A stretch of DNA of 64,000 nt from Sphingobacterium faecium (GTDB lineage Bacteria > Bacteroidota > Bacteroidia > Sphingobacteriales > Sphingobacteriaceae): contig NZ_QBKH01000004.1 of the NCBI RefSeq assembly GCF_003054045.1, positions 248,001-312,000 of the forward strand. Direction: 5' to 3'. Each line of letters starts with the position of its first letter. Within the stretch, counting starts at the first letter, position 1. The position numbers were made by a program, and so were the translations under genes. Below, piece by piece: positions 43,764 to 53,245 of this stretch. Under the pieces are notes generated by a model. That model was not told the origin of the DNA. It worked only from the letters and a program-made list of their open reading frames with translations, and made no database searches.

Positions 43764-45434
43764 ATGAGGACTTCCCGTAATTATTTCAGTAGCATCAAAA
43801 AAGGTATCCTAGCAGTTATAGTACTGTCTGGTTCTTCTGTCTTTGCTCAAGCACCTCAACCTCCGGTTGTTCAAACAGTATCATTCCGCTCCGACACGAT
43901 CAATATCGTCAATCACGGGGCAAAAGGAGATGGCCATTTTTTAAATACAACTGCTATTAATAAGGCGATTGAACAGAGTAGTCTTCAAGGTGGTGGTGTT
44001 GTGCTAATTCCATCAGGACTTTGGCTGACAGGTCCTATTATCTTAAAAAGTAATGTCAATCTTCATTTAAAAAGAGATGCAATCCTATTCTTTACGGATG
44101 ATTTTGATCAATATAAATTGATAGCAGCAAATTGGGAAGGACAACCTGCTTGGCGCAATCAGAGTCCAATCTCCGGAACTGATCTAACTAATATTGCGAT
44201 TACGGGTTCGGGCGTTATCGATGGCAATGGTGATGCATGGAGAATGGTCAAGAAAAGTAAACTCACAGATTCGCAATGGAAAAATCTTGTTAATTCGGGC
44301 GGCGTTGTAGACAAATCAAGTCAGATCTGGTATCCTTCTGAAAAATCATTGGCCGGATCTAAAGATAAAAAAGCGGGTGTCATGACTGCTGGGACATCTT
44401 CCTCCGATTATGAACATATAAAAGATTTTCTACGTCCCAATCTATTGGTGTTGACTAATTGCAAAAAAGTGCTCCTAGAGGGTGTCACCATACAAAATTC
44501 TCCAGCATGGAATCTGCACCCCTTGTTGTGCGAAGACTTGACATTGCGCCGTCTATTGGTCCGCAATCCATGGTATGGACAGAATGGAGATGGTGTTGAT
44601 ATTGAGTCATGTAAAAATGTACTGATCGAAGATTGCACTTTTGATGTAGGCGATGATGGTATCTGTATCAAATCGGGACGTGACAAATCGGGAAGGGAGC
44701 GAGGAAAACCTACGGAAAATGTATTAATCCGCAATAATGTGGTTTACCATGCCCACGGTGGATTTGTGATCGGCAGTGAGATGAGTGGCGGTGCCAAAAA
44801 CATCTGGGTTCAAGACTGCAGCTTTATTGGTACGGATATCGGCTTAAGATTTAAAACAAAAAGAGGAAGAGGGGGTACCGTTGAAAATATTTTTATCGAG
44901 AATATCAATATGATCGATATACCTGGAGAGGCTATTCTATTTGACATGTACTATGAAGCGGTTGATCCTGTTCCTATGGCTGGAGAAAAACGAGAAAAAG
45001 TTAAAGCTGAAAAAATACCTGTCACCGAGGAAACGCCTCAATTCAAAAATTTTCATATTAAAAATGTATTTGTCAATGGGGCTGAAAAAGGAATATTTTT
45101 CAGAGGTCTCCCTGAAATGAATATCCAAGATATAACGATCGAAAATGTAACGATACAGGCAAAAAAAGGTATTGATATCATCGAAGCTTCTAACATAAAA
45201 CTTAAGGATATCATTATTTTTTCAAAAGAAACTGCACCGGTAGTTCATATTGAAAATGCACAAAATATTGTTTTTGAAAACTTAAAATATCAGGAAGAAG
45301 CTAGCCTACTGTTTGATCTGTATGGAGAAAATTCAAAAAATATCCAAGTCATCAAAACGGATGTAAACAAGGTCAAAACAATTAGCAAGATGGAGTCTGG
45401 ATTATCAAAATCTGTATTGAAAATCAAAAAATAA
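43764..45434 (+). CDS. Polygalacturonase (GH28)
   Basis: The 556-residue beta-helix enzyme hydrolyses alpha-1,4-galacturonan. A signal peptide (GILAVIVLSGSSVFAQ) is followed by HGAKGDGHFLNTTAINKAIE. The GH28 catalytic signatures are NGDGVDIES, VGDDGICIKSGRD (Asp pair), HAHGGFVIGSE (in place of G-H-G) and LRFKTKRGRGG (the R-x-K). It heads a six-gene operon with gaps of 3 to 21 bases that ends with uxaC. Confidence 0.93.
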   Translation: MRTSRNYFSSIKKGILAVIVLSGSSVFAQAPQPPVVQTVSFRSDTINIVNHGAKGDGHFLNTTAINKAIEQSSLQGGGVVLIPSGLWLTGPIILKSNVNLHLKRDAILFFTDDFDQYKLIAANWEGQPAWRNQSPISGTDLTNIAITGSGVIDGNGDAWRMVKKSKLTDSQWKNLVNSGGVVDKSSQIWYPSEKSLAGSKDKKAGVMTAGTSSSDYEHIKDFLRPNLLVLTNCKKVLLEGVTIQNSPAWNLHPLLCEDLTLRRLLVRNPWYGQNGDGVDIESCKNVLIEDCTFDVGDDGICIKSGRDKSGRERGKPTENVLIRNNVVYHAHGGFVIGSEMSGGAKNIWVQDCSFIGTDIGLRFKTKRGRGGTVENIFIENINMIDIPGEAILFDMYYEAVDPVPMAGEKREKVKAEKIPVTEETPQFKNFHIKNVFVNGAEKGIFFRGLPEMNIQDITIENVTIQAKKGIDIIEASNIKLKDIIIFSKETAPVVHIENAQNIVFENLKYQEEASLLFDLYGENSKNIQVIKTDVNKVKTISKMESGLSKSVLKIKK

Positions 45435-45440
45435 CCTGTG

Positions 45441-47354
45441 ATGAAACAAATAGTTGCTTTTATATTACTTGTCTGTAGTCTATATACACATGGCTTTGGT
45501 CAAATACCTTTATCTGAAAAAATGACGCAAACTGCCATTGAAAAACTATTTAAGGATAGTGTTTTTGTGAATAATTCCAAAGGACCAAAATGGACTTACG
45601 ATATGGGTGTGGTGCTTGAAGGGGTTGCTGAAACATGGAAAAATACGGGAAATAGCTCTTACTTTAGTTATATCGAATCTTGGATGGATAAGTTTGTCGG
45701 ACAAGATGGGACCATTAAAAATTATTCGGCGAAAGACTTTAATATTGATCATATCAAAAATGGACGTACACTGCTCTTATTTTACAAAGTCACAAAAAAA
45801 GAAAAATACTTAAAAGCTTGCCATACACTTTACAAACAGCTATTAAATCACCCTAGAACTAAAGAAGGTGGCTATTGGCATAAAAAAATCTATCCAAATC
45901 AAATGTGGTTGGATGGACTGTACATGGCTCAACCTTTCCGAGCAGAATATGCTGCGCTCATGAATCTGACAGATGAGTACAACGATATTGCCAATCAGTT
46001 CTTTTGGATGGAAAAGAATGCCAAAGATCAGAAGACTGGACTACTCTATCATGGCTGGGATGAGTCTAGAGAAGAAAAATGGGCAGATGCCAAGACGGGA
46101 CAATCACCCAATTTTTGGGCAAGAGGGATGGGTTGGTATGTGATGGGATTAGTAGATGTACTTGATAATTTCCCTCTTGAAAATGTCAATCGTCAACCTT
46201 TGGTTGATCTCCTGAATAGGACGTTAAAGACCATCGTAAAATATCAAGACCAAAAAACAGGTGTCTGGTTTGATGTGATGGATCGCGGAGATATCAAGGA
46301 AAATTATGTTGAAGCATCTGCTTCAAGCATGTTTGTATATGCTTTAGCAAAAAGTATCCGCTTGGGATATTTGTCTAAAGGATATGCTAAAAATACTCAA
46401 AAAGCATATGAAGGACTTCTCAAAGAATTTATATCAACTTCACCAAATGGACAGATCAATCTCAATCATGTGGTTGAAGTATCAGGATTAGGAGGAAAGA
46501 AAAAATATAGAGATGGAAGTTTTGAGTATTATATGAGTGAACCTGTTGTAAGCAACGACCCGAAGGGCGTAGGTCCATTTATACTCGCTGCTTCGGAAAT
46601 GGAAATCTTTCAAGAACAGCCTAAAGGAAAGCAATTGACCGTCACATTGGATAATTATTTCAATAACGAATACAAAGCTGATCCAACAGGTAAATTAAAA
46701 CCTTATCATTATTTATGGGATGGCGAAGACAACAATGGTTTTTCGTTTTGGGGGAGAATTTTCAACAGAAAGCATATCCAGACCAACACACTCAAAACAG
46801 CTCCTAACTTGAGCAATCTGCGCCAATCAAATATCTATATTATCGTTGATCCTGATACCGAAAAGGAAACCGAACAACCCCACATGATGACTGAGCAATC
46901 TGCTTCTGAGATCGCTAATTGGGTGAAAAAAGGAGGCGTACTTGTATTACTACTCAACGACGTTGGCAATTGCGAAATAAAAGAATTCAATACGTTAGCC
47001 ACAAAATTTGGAATTACTTTTAACGAGGACAGTAAGAATCAGGTGAAAAATAATAATTATGAAGAGGGTGCTGTATATATTCCAAAAGGAACGGGTATTT
47101 TTCATGATGTAAACAAAATATATGTCAAGGAAATTTCTACTTTATCTCTAAAATCTCCTGCAAAAGAACTTGTCAGGCATCATGATGACATTATTATTGC
47201 CACAGCTTCATTTGGAAAAGGAACTGTTTTCGCTATCGGCGATCCGTGGTTATATAACGAATATGTGGATGGTCGAAAATTGCCTAAAGATTTTCAAAAC
47301 TTCCAAGCGGCAGAAGAATTAACAACGTGGTTGATCTCAAAAATTAAAAACTAA
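45441..47354 (+). CDS. Unsaturated rhamnogalacturonyl hydrolase (GH88/105) with extra C-terminal domain
   Basis: From the ATG at 45441 the protein has 637 residues and a signal peptide. Residues about 25-385 are the alpha6/alpha6 barrel: YDMGVVLEGVAETWKNTG, MWLDGLYMAQPF with the catalytic Asp region, WARGMGWYVMGLVDVL and DPKGVGPFILAASEM. Residues about 430-637 form a separate domain with NIYIIVDPDTEKE, WVKKGGVLVLLLND and FGKGTVFAIGDPWLYNEY, a glutamine-amidotransferase-like or DUF4350-like fold. The enzyme removes unsaturated uronic acid from lyase products. The extra domain may bind sugar or control activity. Confidence 0.88.
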   Translation: MKQIVAFILLVCSLYTHGFGQIPLSEKMTQTAIEKLFKDSVFVNNSKGPKWTYDMGVVLEGVAETWKNTGNSSYFSYIESWMDKFVGQDGTIKNYSAKDFNIDHIKNGRTLLLFYKVTKKEKYLKACHTLYKQLLNHPRTKEGGYWHKKIYPNQMWLDGLYMAQPFRAEYAALMNLTDEYNDIANQFFWMEKNAKDQKTGLLYHGWDESREEKWADAKTGQSPNFWARGMGWYVMGLVDVLDNFPLENVNRQPLVDLLNRTLKTIVKYQDQKTGVWFDVMDRGDIKENYVEASASSMFVYALAKSIRLGYLSKGYAKNTQKAYEGLLKEFISTSPNGQINLNHVVEVSGLGGKKKYRDGSFEYYMSEPVVSNDPKGVGPFILAASEMEIFQEQPKGKQLTVTLDNYFNNEYKADPTGKLKPYHYLWDGEDNNGFSFWGRIFNRKHIQTNTLKTAPNLSNLRQSNIYIIVDPDTEKETEQPHMMTEQSASEIANWVKKGGVLVLLLNDVGNCEIKEFNTLATKFGITFNEDSKNQVKNNNYEEGAVYIPKGTGIFHDVNKIYVKEISTLSLKSPAKELVRHHDDIIIATASFGKGTVFAIGDPWLYNEYVDGRKLPKDFQNFQAAEELTTWLISKIKN

Positions 47355-48409
47355 TGGCTATGCGATATTTATTTTTAATACCACTGATATCATGGCTATT
47401 TTTCAACCTGATCTGTTTTGCTCAGCCTAATGGGATCAAAGATCCTATGGCGGAAAAGATGCTGATTTATCAATTAAAAAATGGGGGGTGGCCTAAGCAA
47501 CTAAAAGATAAAAGTGTGGTTAATTATGACTTGGAGATCAGCAAATCACTTTTAACGAAGATAAAAAGTACGACTATCGAATCGGCCACATTAGACAATA
47601 AATCGACCTCACGGGAGATAACGACTTTAATCAAAGCCTACAAAAAAACAAAAAACATAACGTATTTACAGGCGGCAGAAAGAGGTATTGATTACTTATT
47701 GGAGGCACAGTATAGCAATGGAGGCTTTCCTCAATACTATCCAAACACTTCTCTCTATAGAAGCCAAATCACCTTCAATGATGATGCGATGATCAATGCA
47801 TTACAAATACTACATGATATCGCAACGTCCAACAATGACTTTGAACTGGTTGATAGAGCCTATATCCCAAAGGCACAGTCTGCAGTAGAAAGAGGCATTG
47901 CTATCATCCTACAACTACAAGTAAAACAAGACAGCCTGCTCACGATTTGGTCTGCACAATATGACCCCGAATCACTTTTACCTGCTCAGGCTAGAAGTTT
48001 TGAACCCGCAGCATTGAGTACCAGTGAATCTGTTGGTATAGTTCGATTTTTAATGGCACAAAAAAATCCATCTCCAGCTATTGTAACGGCAATCAATGCT
48101 GCCGTTAAATGGTTTGAACAACATCAGATCTCAGGTTATCGATTTGACCATGACATTGACCCTACAACAAAAAAATCCACACGTCATTTGATCGCAGATA
48201 CATCTGCAACTGTTTGGGCAAGATTTTATGATCTTGAGTCAAATAAACCCATTTACGGTGATCGAGGAAATTTGATCACATCCAATTTTGAAGATTTATC
48301 AGAAGAAAGAAAAAATGGCTATGCCTGGTTTGGAAACTGGCCGGAGAAACTTCTCCAAAAAGAATATGCCAAATGGCTCAAAAAAAATAATGTAGTGCAT
48401 CCAAATTAA
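47354..48409 (+). CDS. Pectate lyase (PL10)
   Basis: The 351-residue protein has a signal peptide (LIPLISWLFFNLICFAQ) and the PL10 features: MLIYQLKNGGWPKQ, YLLEAQYSNGGFPQYYP, ITFNDDAMINAL, WSAQYDPESLLPAQARSFEPAAL with the catalytic Arg region, and YAWFGNWPEKLL. It cleaves polygalacturonate by calcium-dependent beta-elimination. Its start codon overlaps the GH105 stop (TAATG), so translation is coupled; an ATG at 47360 is an alternative. Confidence 0.9.
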   Translation: MAMRYLFLIPLISWLFFNLICFAQPNGIKDPMAEKMLIYQLKNGGWPKQLKDKSVVNYDLEISKSLLTKIKSTTIESATLDNKSTSREITTLIKAYKKTKNITYLQAAERGIDYLLEAQYSNGGFPQYYPNTSLYRSQITFNDDAMINALQILHDIATSNNDFELVDRAYIPKAQSAVERGIAIILQLQVKQDSLLTIWSAQYDPESLLPAQARSFEPAALSTSESVGIVRFLMAQKNPSPAIVTAINAAVKWFEQHQISGYRFDHDIDPTTKKSTRHLIADTSATVWARFYDLESNKPIYGDRGNLITSNFEDLSEERKNGYAWFGNWPEKLLQKEYAKWLKKNNVVHPN

Positions 48410-48430
48410 TTATTAAACACGGAATAAAAA

Positions 48431-49930
48431 ATGATTTTAAATCGCCAAAATCTACAGGAAATTACCAATACCGAAGTCCTGAAACCAATGGATTCAGTTT
48501 TTGATCTTCCAGAGAAAATTATACAATTTGGTACTGGTGTATTACTGAGAGGCCTTCCTGACTTCTATATCGACAAGGCAAATCGAGAAGGGGTTTTTAA
48601 TGGCCGCATTGTTATTGTAAAATCGACAGATCAAGGAGATACTGTTGCTTTTGAACAGCAGGACAACCTCTATACCACCTGCGTAAGGGGTATTGAAAAT
48701 GAAGAAACTGTCAATCAGCAGATTGTCAACGCTTCTATCAGTCGTGTTTTAACTGCGACAAATGATTGGGATCAAATCCTAGAAGCAGCGATCAGCCCTG
48801 CTATTAAAATTATCATATCCAATACCACGGAAGCCGGTATCACATCGAGCAGTGAAGATATTTCTGTTGGAGTGCCGACTTCATTTCCAGGGAAATTATT
48901 GGCGATATTATTTGCAAGATTTCAAGAGTGCAAAGGTGATCAGGATGGCGGATTTATTATTCTACCTACGGAATTAATCAGTAATAATGCAGATCAGCTA
49001 AAGGAATATGTGCTTCAATTAGCCGCTATCAATCATATGAATCAACTTTTTATTCAGTGGATAAAAACGGCAAATTCGTTCTGCAACACACTTGTTGACC
49101 GCATTGTTCCTGGAAAGCTGGCATCTGAAGATTATAAAGAAACAACCTCAAAATTAGGATACGAGGACGAGCTCATGATCATGGTCGAGCCCTTTAACTT
49201 GTGGGCTATTGAATCTTCTGATCCTCAAGTTATTCAAGAGCTTTCCTTCGCTCAAGTCAATAAAGGAGTAGCGATTGCTCCTGCTATTCAAAAATTTAAA
49301 GAACTTAAACTGCGCTTATTAAATGGAACACATACCCTGTCCTGTGCAATCGCGCTGTTAATGGGCTTTGATACCGTTAAAAAAGCAATGGAGAATGATG
49401 ATTTTCTGGCGTATGTATCCAATTTAATGGAAACAGAGATCGGTCCTACAATTTTGGACAATACCATTACAAATGAAGATGTACAGATTTTTTCAAAATC
49501 CGTGATTGACAGATTCCGAAATCCATTTTTGGACCATCAATGGAAAGCCATTTCATTGAATTATACCTCCAAAATTAAACTAAGGGTACTGGGTCTATTG
49601 AACAGGTGGTATCAATTGCATCAGCATGCACCTGAACATATCGCCTTAGGTATTGCGGCATATATAATCCTCATGGATACCAAAGAAATCAATGGCGCTT
49701 TTCAAACGCAACATACCGCCTCCAATTTCAATATTCAGGATGAATATGCGTCTTCATTGTACCAACACTGGATGAAGGGATATCCTCACATCAGCGATGT
49801 ATTAAAGTCGACTGCAATATGGGAACAAGACCTATCTGATTTTCCAGGATTTGCTACTGCTGTAGTAAACTATATTCAAGAAATCAGCAATATAGGAATA
49901 CAGGCGGTCTTAAAAAATAGGAGCAAGTAA
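48431..49930 (+). CDS. uxaB: Tagaturonate reductase (altronate oxidoreductase)
   Basis: The 499-residue NAD-dependent mannitol-dehydrogenase-type enzyme reduces D-tagaturonate to D-altronate. It shows IQFGTGVLLRGLPDFYID (nucleotide-binding start), IISNTTEAGI, LPTELISNNADQLK, VDRIVPG and RLLNGTHTLSCAIALLMG (catalytic Lys/Asn region context). It is the middle step of the galacturonate route together with uxaC and uxaA just downstream. Confidence 0.95.
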   Translation: MILNRQNLQEITNTEVLKPMDSVFDLPEKIIQFGTGVLLRGLPDFYIDKANREGVFNGRIVIVKSTDQGDTVAFEQQDNLYTTCVRGIENEETVNQQIVNASISRVLTATNDWDQILEAAISPAIKIIISNTTEAGITSSSEDISVGVPTSFPGKLLAILFARFQECKGDQDGGFIILPTELISNNADQLKEYVLQLAAINHMNQLFIQWIKTANSFCNTLVDRIVPGKLASEDYKETTSKLGYEDELMIMVEPFNLWAIESSDPQVIQELSFAQVNKGVAIAPAIQKFKELKLRLLNGTHTLSCAIALLMGFDTVKKAMENDDFLAYVSNLMETEIGPTILDNTITNEDVQIFSKSVIDRFRNPFLDHQWKAISLNYTSKIKLRVLGLLNRWYQLHQHAPEHIALGIAAYIILMDTKEINGAFQTQHTASNFNIQDEYASSLYQHWMKGYPHISDVLKSTAIWEQDLSDFPGFATAVVNYIQEISNIGIQAVLKNRSK

Positions 49931-49933
49931 GAT

Positions 49934-51580
49934 ATGAAAACTAAGTTTTTACAGATCCACCCGTTAGATAATGTGCTGGTCGCACTGCAAGATCTGAAGA
50001 AGGGAGAAAGGATCTCATTTAATGGGTCGGATATTACCTTAACTGCTGATATTCCCGCAAAACATAAATTCTTCATGGATGATATGCATGCCGGTGATGA
50101 TATCTTGATGTATGGAGTATTGGTCGGTAAATCTCAATATGCGATCGCCAAAGGAAGTCGTATGGATACCGACAATACAAAACACGCAGTAGATAACTAT
50201 TGTTTTCGTCCCTATGATTATCAGTGGACAGCTCCTCATATCGATTCTTTTAAAGGCAAAACATTTAATGGTTATGTACGATCAGATGGACGTGTGGGTA
50301 CGGCAAATCATTGGTTATTCATTCCTCTCGTGTTTTGTGAGAATAGAAATCTTGATATTATTAAGGAAGCCTTGTACAATGAACTGGGTTATAATGTTTC
50401 TGAAAAATATAAATCATTTACAAGGGCATTGGTGCATGCGCACAAAAATGGACGACCATTAAAGCAGGACGATATGGATGAATTCGTCCATTTTTCTCCA
50501 GCCTCAGAACGCGTTTTTAAAAATATTGATGGCATTAAATTTTTAAATCACCAAGGAGGATGCGGTGGCACACGTCAAGATGCGGCCATATTAAGTAAGC
50601 TATTGGGCGCTTATGCCGATCATCCGAATGTATGCGGTATCACCATTCTCAGTTTAGGATGTCAAAATCTTCAAATAAATGATTTTTTAATCGATCTAAA
50701 GGATCGAAATCCAGACTTCGATAAGCCTATTTTTATTTTCGAGCAGCAACAGTCCAAGAGTGAAGAATCTCTGATCAAAGAAGCTATCACCGCTACATTT
50801 GAAGGTTTAGTTCAAGCAAATGAAATCGAAAGGCAGCCCGCTCCATTAAGTAAATTGGTTTTAGGTGTAAAATGTGGCGGAAGCGATGGGTTCAGTGGTA
50901 TTTCAGCCAATCCTGCTGTGGGATACACTTCCGATTTACTAGTGGCTTTGGGTGGAACTGTTCTTTTAGCGGAGTTTCCAGAATTGTGCGGAGCCGAACA
51001 AAGCTTAATTGATCGTACTAAAGACGAGCATGCCGCTAAAAAATTCATCTCCCTGATGCAAGCTTATAGCGCTTCTGCAGAACAGGCTGGATCGGGCTTC
51101 CATATGAATCCATCACCAGGCAATATTAAAGATGGCCTGATCACCGATGCCATAAAAAGTAATGGAGCGGCAAAGAAAGGTGGCAACTCCCCTATTGTAG
51201 ATGTGCTGGACTATACCGAATCTTATTCAAAACCTGGACTTAATTTGGTCTGTACACCGGGCAATGATGTCGAAGCCACGACAGGAAAAACAGCATCAGG
51301 CGCAACATTGATTTTATTTACAACAGGTCTAGGTACTCCAACAGGGAATCCCATCTGCCCTGTCATCAAAGTAGCAACCAATACAAAACTTGCAACGCAA
51401 ATGGCAGACATCATCGATATTAATACAGGACCGATTATCGATGGTGAAAAGACCATTGAAGAAATGGGTGAAGATATACTACATTATTGTATCCAAGCGG
51501 CAAGTGGTGCGATTATACCCAAAGCTGTCTTACTCAATCAAGATGATTTTATTCCTTGGAAACGAGGAGTGAGTTTATAA
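49934..51580 (+). CDS. uxaA: Altronate dehydratase
   Basis: The 548-residue protein has the short N-terminal SAF-type domain (residues 1-100, IHPLDNVLVALQDLKKGERI) and the large dehydratase part with GYVRSDGRVGTANHWLFIPL, NHQGGCGGTRQDAAIL, LGVKCGGSDGFSGISANPA and GNPICPVIKVATN. It makes 2-keto-3-deoxygluconate from altronate. It starts three bases after uxaB. Confidence 0.95.
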   Translation: MKTKFLQIHPLDNVLVALQDLKKGERISFNGSDITLTADIPAKHKFFMDDMHAGDDILMYGVLVGKSQYAIAKGSRMDTDNTKHAVDNYCFRPYDYQWTAPHIDSFKGKTFNGYVRSDGRVGTANHWLFIPLVFCENRNLDIIKEALYNELGYNVSEKYKSFTRALVHAHKNGRPLKQDDMDEFVHFSPASERVFKNIDGIKFLNHQGGCGGTRQDAAILSKLLGAYADHPNVCGITILSLGCQNLQINDFLIDLKDRNPDFDKPIFIFEQQQSKSEESLIKEAITATFEGLVQANEIERQPAPLSKLVLGVKCGGSDGFSGISANPAVGYTSDLLVALGGTVLLAEFPELCGAEQSLIDRTKDEHAAKKFISLMQAYSASAEQAGSGFHMNPSPGNIKDGLITDAIKSNGAAKKGGNSPIVDVLDYTESYSKPGLNLVCTPGNDVEATTGKTASGATLILFTTGLGTPTGNPICPVIKVATNTKLATQMADIIDINTGPIIDGEKTIEEMGEDILHYCIQAASGAIIPKAVLLNQDDFIPWKRGVSL

Positions 51581-51601
51581 ATCCATATAATTCCATTTGA
51601 T

Positions 51602-53002
51602 ATGAAATCTTTTTTAGACGAAAACTTTTTATTAACAACAAAAACAGCGCAAGATCTATATCATCGCTTTGCGAAACATAAACCCATTATTGATTACCAT
51701 AATCACCTTATACCGCAGCAAATCGTGGAAAATAAATCTTTTGATAATATCACGCAGCTCTGGTTATATGGCGATCATTATAAATGGAGAGCTATGCGTA
51801 CCAATGGTGTAGATGAAAAGTATATCACAGGAGATGCGACGGATGAGGAAAAATTTATCAAATGGGCAGAGACTGTACCTTATACCTTGAGAAATCCACT
51901 TTATCATTGGACACATCTCGAATTGAAAAGATATTTTGGTATTGAAGAAATACTGTCTGGTAAAAATGCAAAAGCTGTCTATCACCGTATTTCCGAACAA
52001 CTGCAATCACCAGAATTTAATGTCCGTGGTCTGCTCAAAAAGATGAACGTGGAAGTGGTATGTACAACAGATGATCCGACCGATAGCTTAAATTATCATC
52101 AACAATTTGCTTCTGAAAAAGAAACATTTAAGATGCTACCTGCATTTAGACCTGATAAGGCGATGAATTGCGACCGTGTGGATGAGCTTAATCAATATAT
52201 AGATCAATTGCAAGAGCGTACAGATATTGATATCAGTTCATTCCAAGATTATTGTAAGGCAATTCAATCGCGTCATGATTTTTTTGCAGCCAATGGCTGT
52301 TCCATATCAGATCATGGCATCAACCAGATCTATGCCGAAGACTATACGGAACAAGAGATCATCCAAATATTTGCCAAAATCAGAAATAAACAGGATCTCA
52401 GTCTGCAAGAAAATTTAAAATTCAAATCTGCCATGCTCATCTACTTTGCCGAGCTGGATCATGAAAAAAATTGGGTTCAGCAATACCATCTTGGGGCATT
52501 ACGTAACAACAATAGTCGTATGTTAGCTGTACTCGGACCAGACACAGGATGGGACTCTATTGGAGATTTCAATCAGGCAAATGCTCTTTCAAAGTTTATG
52601 AATAAGTTAGATCGTACAGATCAACTTGCCAAAACGATTATTTATAATCTCAACCCTGCAGATAATGAATTGATAGCCTCCATGATCGGAAATTTTAATG
52701 ATGGATCGATTGCAGGAAAAATACAATTTGGTTCTGCCTGGTGGTTTTTAGATCAAAAAGATGGTATGACCAAACAATTGAATGCTTTGTCCAATATGGG
52801 ACTTCTTAGCAGGTTGGTCGGCATGCTGACAGATTCAAGAAGCTTTCTTTCATTCCCTAGGCATGAATATTTTAGACGCATACTTTGCAATCTATTTGGA
52901 GAAGATGTAGAAAATGGAGAATTGCCCAATGATCAGGAATGGATAGGCAAAATCATTGAAGACATCTGCTATAACAATGCCAAAGCATACTTCAGATTTT
53001 AG
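51602..53002 (+). CDS. uxaC: Uronate isomerase (glucuronate/galacturonate isomerase)
   Basis: The 466-residue amidohydrolase-fold enzyme converts D-galacturonate to D-tagaturonate, the first intracellular step. Motifs are IIDYHNHLIPQQI (metal His pair), DHYKWRAMRTNGV, VVCTTDDPTDSL and FGSAWWFLDQKDGMTKQL. It is the last gene of the GH28-led operon; no strong terminator follows before the transporter promoter. Confidence 0.96.
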   Translation: MKSFLDENFLLTTKTAQDLYHRFAKHKPIIDYHNHLIPQQIVENKSFDNITQLWLYGDHYKWRAMRTNGVDEKYITGDATDEEKFIKWAETVPYTLRNPLYHWTHLELKRYFGIEEILSGKNAKAVYHRISEQLQSPEFNVRGLLKKMNVEVVCTTDDPTDSLNYHQQFASEKETFKMLPAFRPDKAMNCDRVDELNQYIDQLQERTDIDISSFQDYCKAIQSRHDFFAANGCSISDHGINQIYAEDYTEQEIIQIFAKIRNKQDLSLQENLKFKSAMLIYFAELDHEKNWVQQYHLGALRNNNSRMLAVLGPDTGWDSIGDFNQANALSKFMNKLDRTDQLAKTIIYNLNPADNELIASMIGNFNDGSIAGKIQFGSAWWFLDQKDGMTKQLNALSNMGLLSRLVGMLTDSRSFLSFPRHEYFRRILCNLFGEDVENGELPNDQEWIGKIIEDICYNNAKAYFRF

Positions 53003-53044
53003 ATACGATGGACAAAAAGAGCCGCTCCACATTCAGATCATCAC

Positions 53045-53060
53045 TGAAAACGTTTGCGTA
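53045..53060 (+). promoter_or_regulatory. LacI-type operator upstream of the transporter
   Basis: TGAAAACGTTTGCGTA; its reverse complement matches TGNAANCGNTTNCA at 13 of 14 positions. It lies 16 bases upstream of the promoter -33 element at 53077. Confidence 0.62.
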
Positions 53061-53076
53061 AATATAAGCAGTTCTT

Positions 53077-53108
53077 TTTGTTCAATTTTATTATAAGCCT
53101 TAACTTTA
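53077..53108 (+). promoter_or_regulatory. Promoter for the transporter-gapN operon
   Basis: TTTG (53077-53080), 20 bp, then TAACTTTA (53101-53108). Leader about 134 nt. Confidence 0.6.
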
Positions 53109-53245
53109 GAATATCGAATCATTTATCAACCTAAGGGACAAGGATTAACTTGTCCATAGCTATTGATATATTCTTTTTGAAAGGAATGCTAACAAACTTA
53201 CATTTCTTTATATCAACCATATAAAGAAAAAAGTACCCTAAAAAT

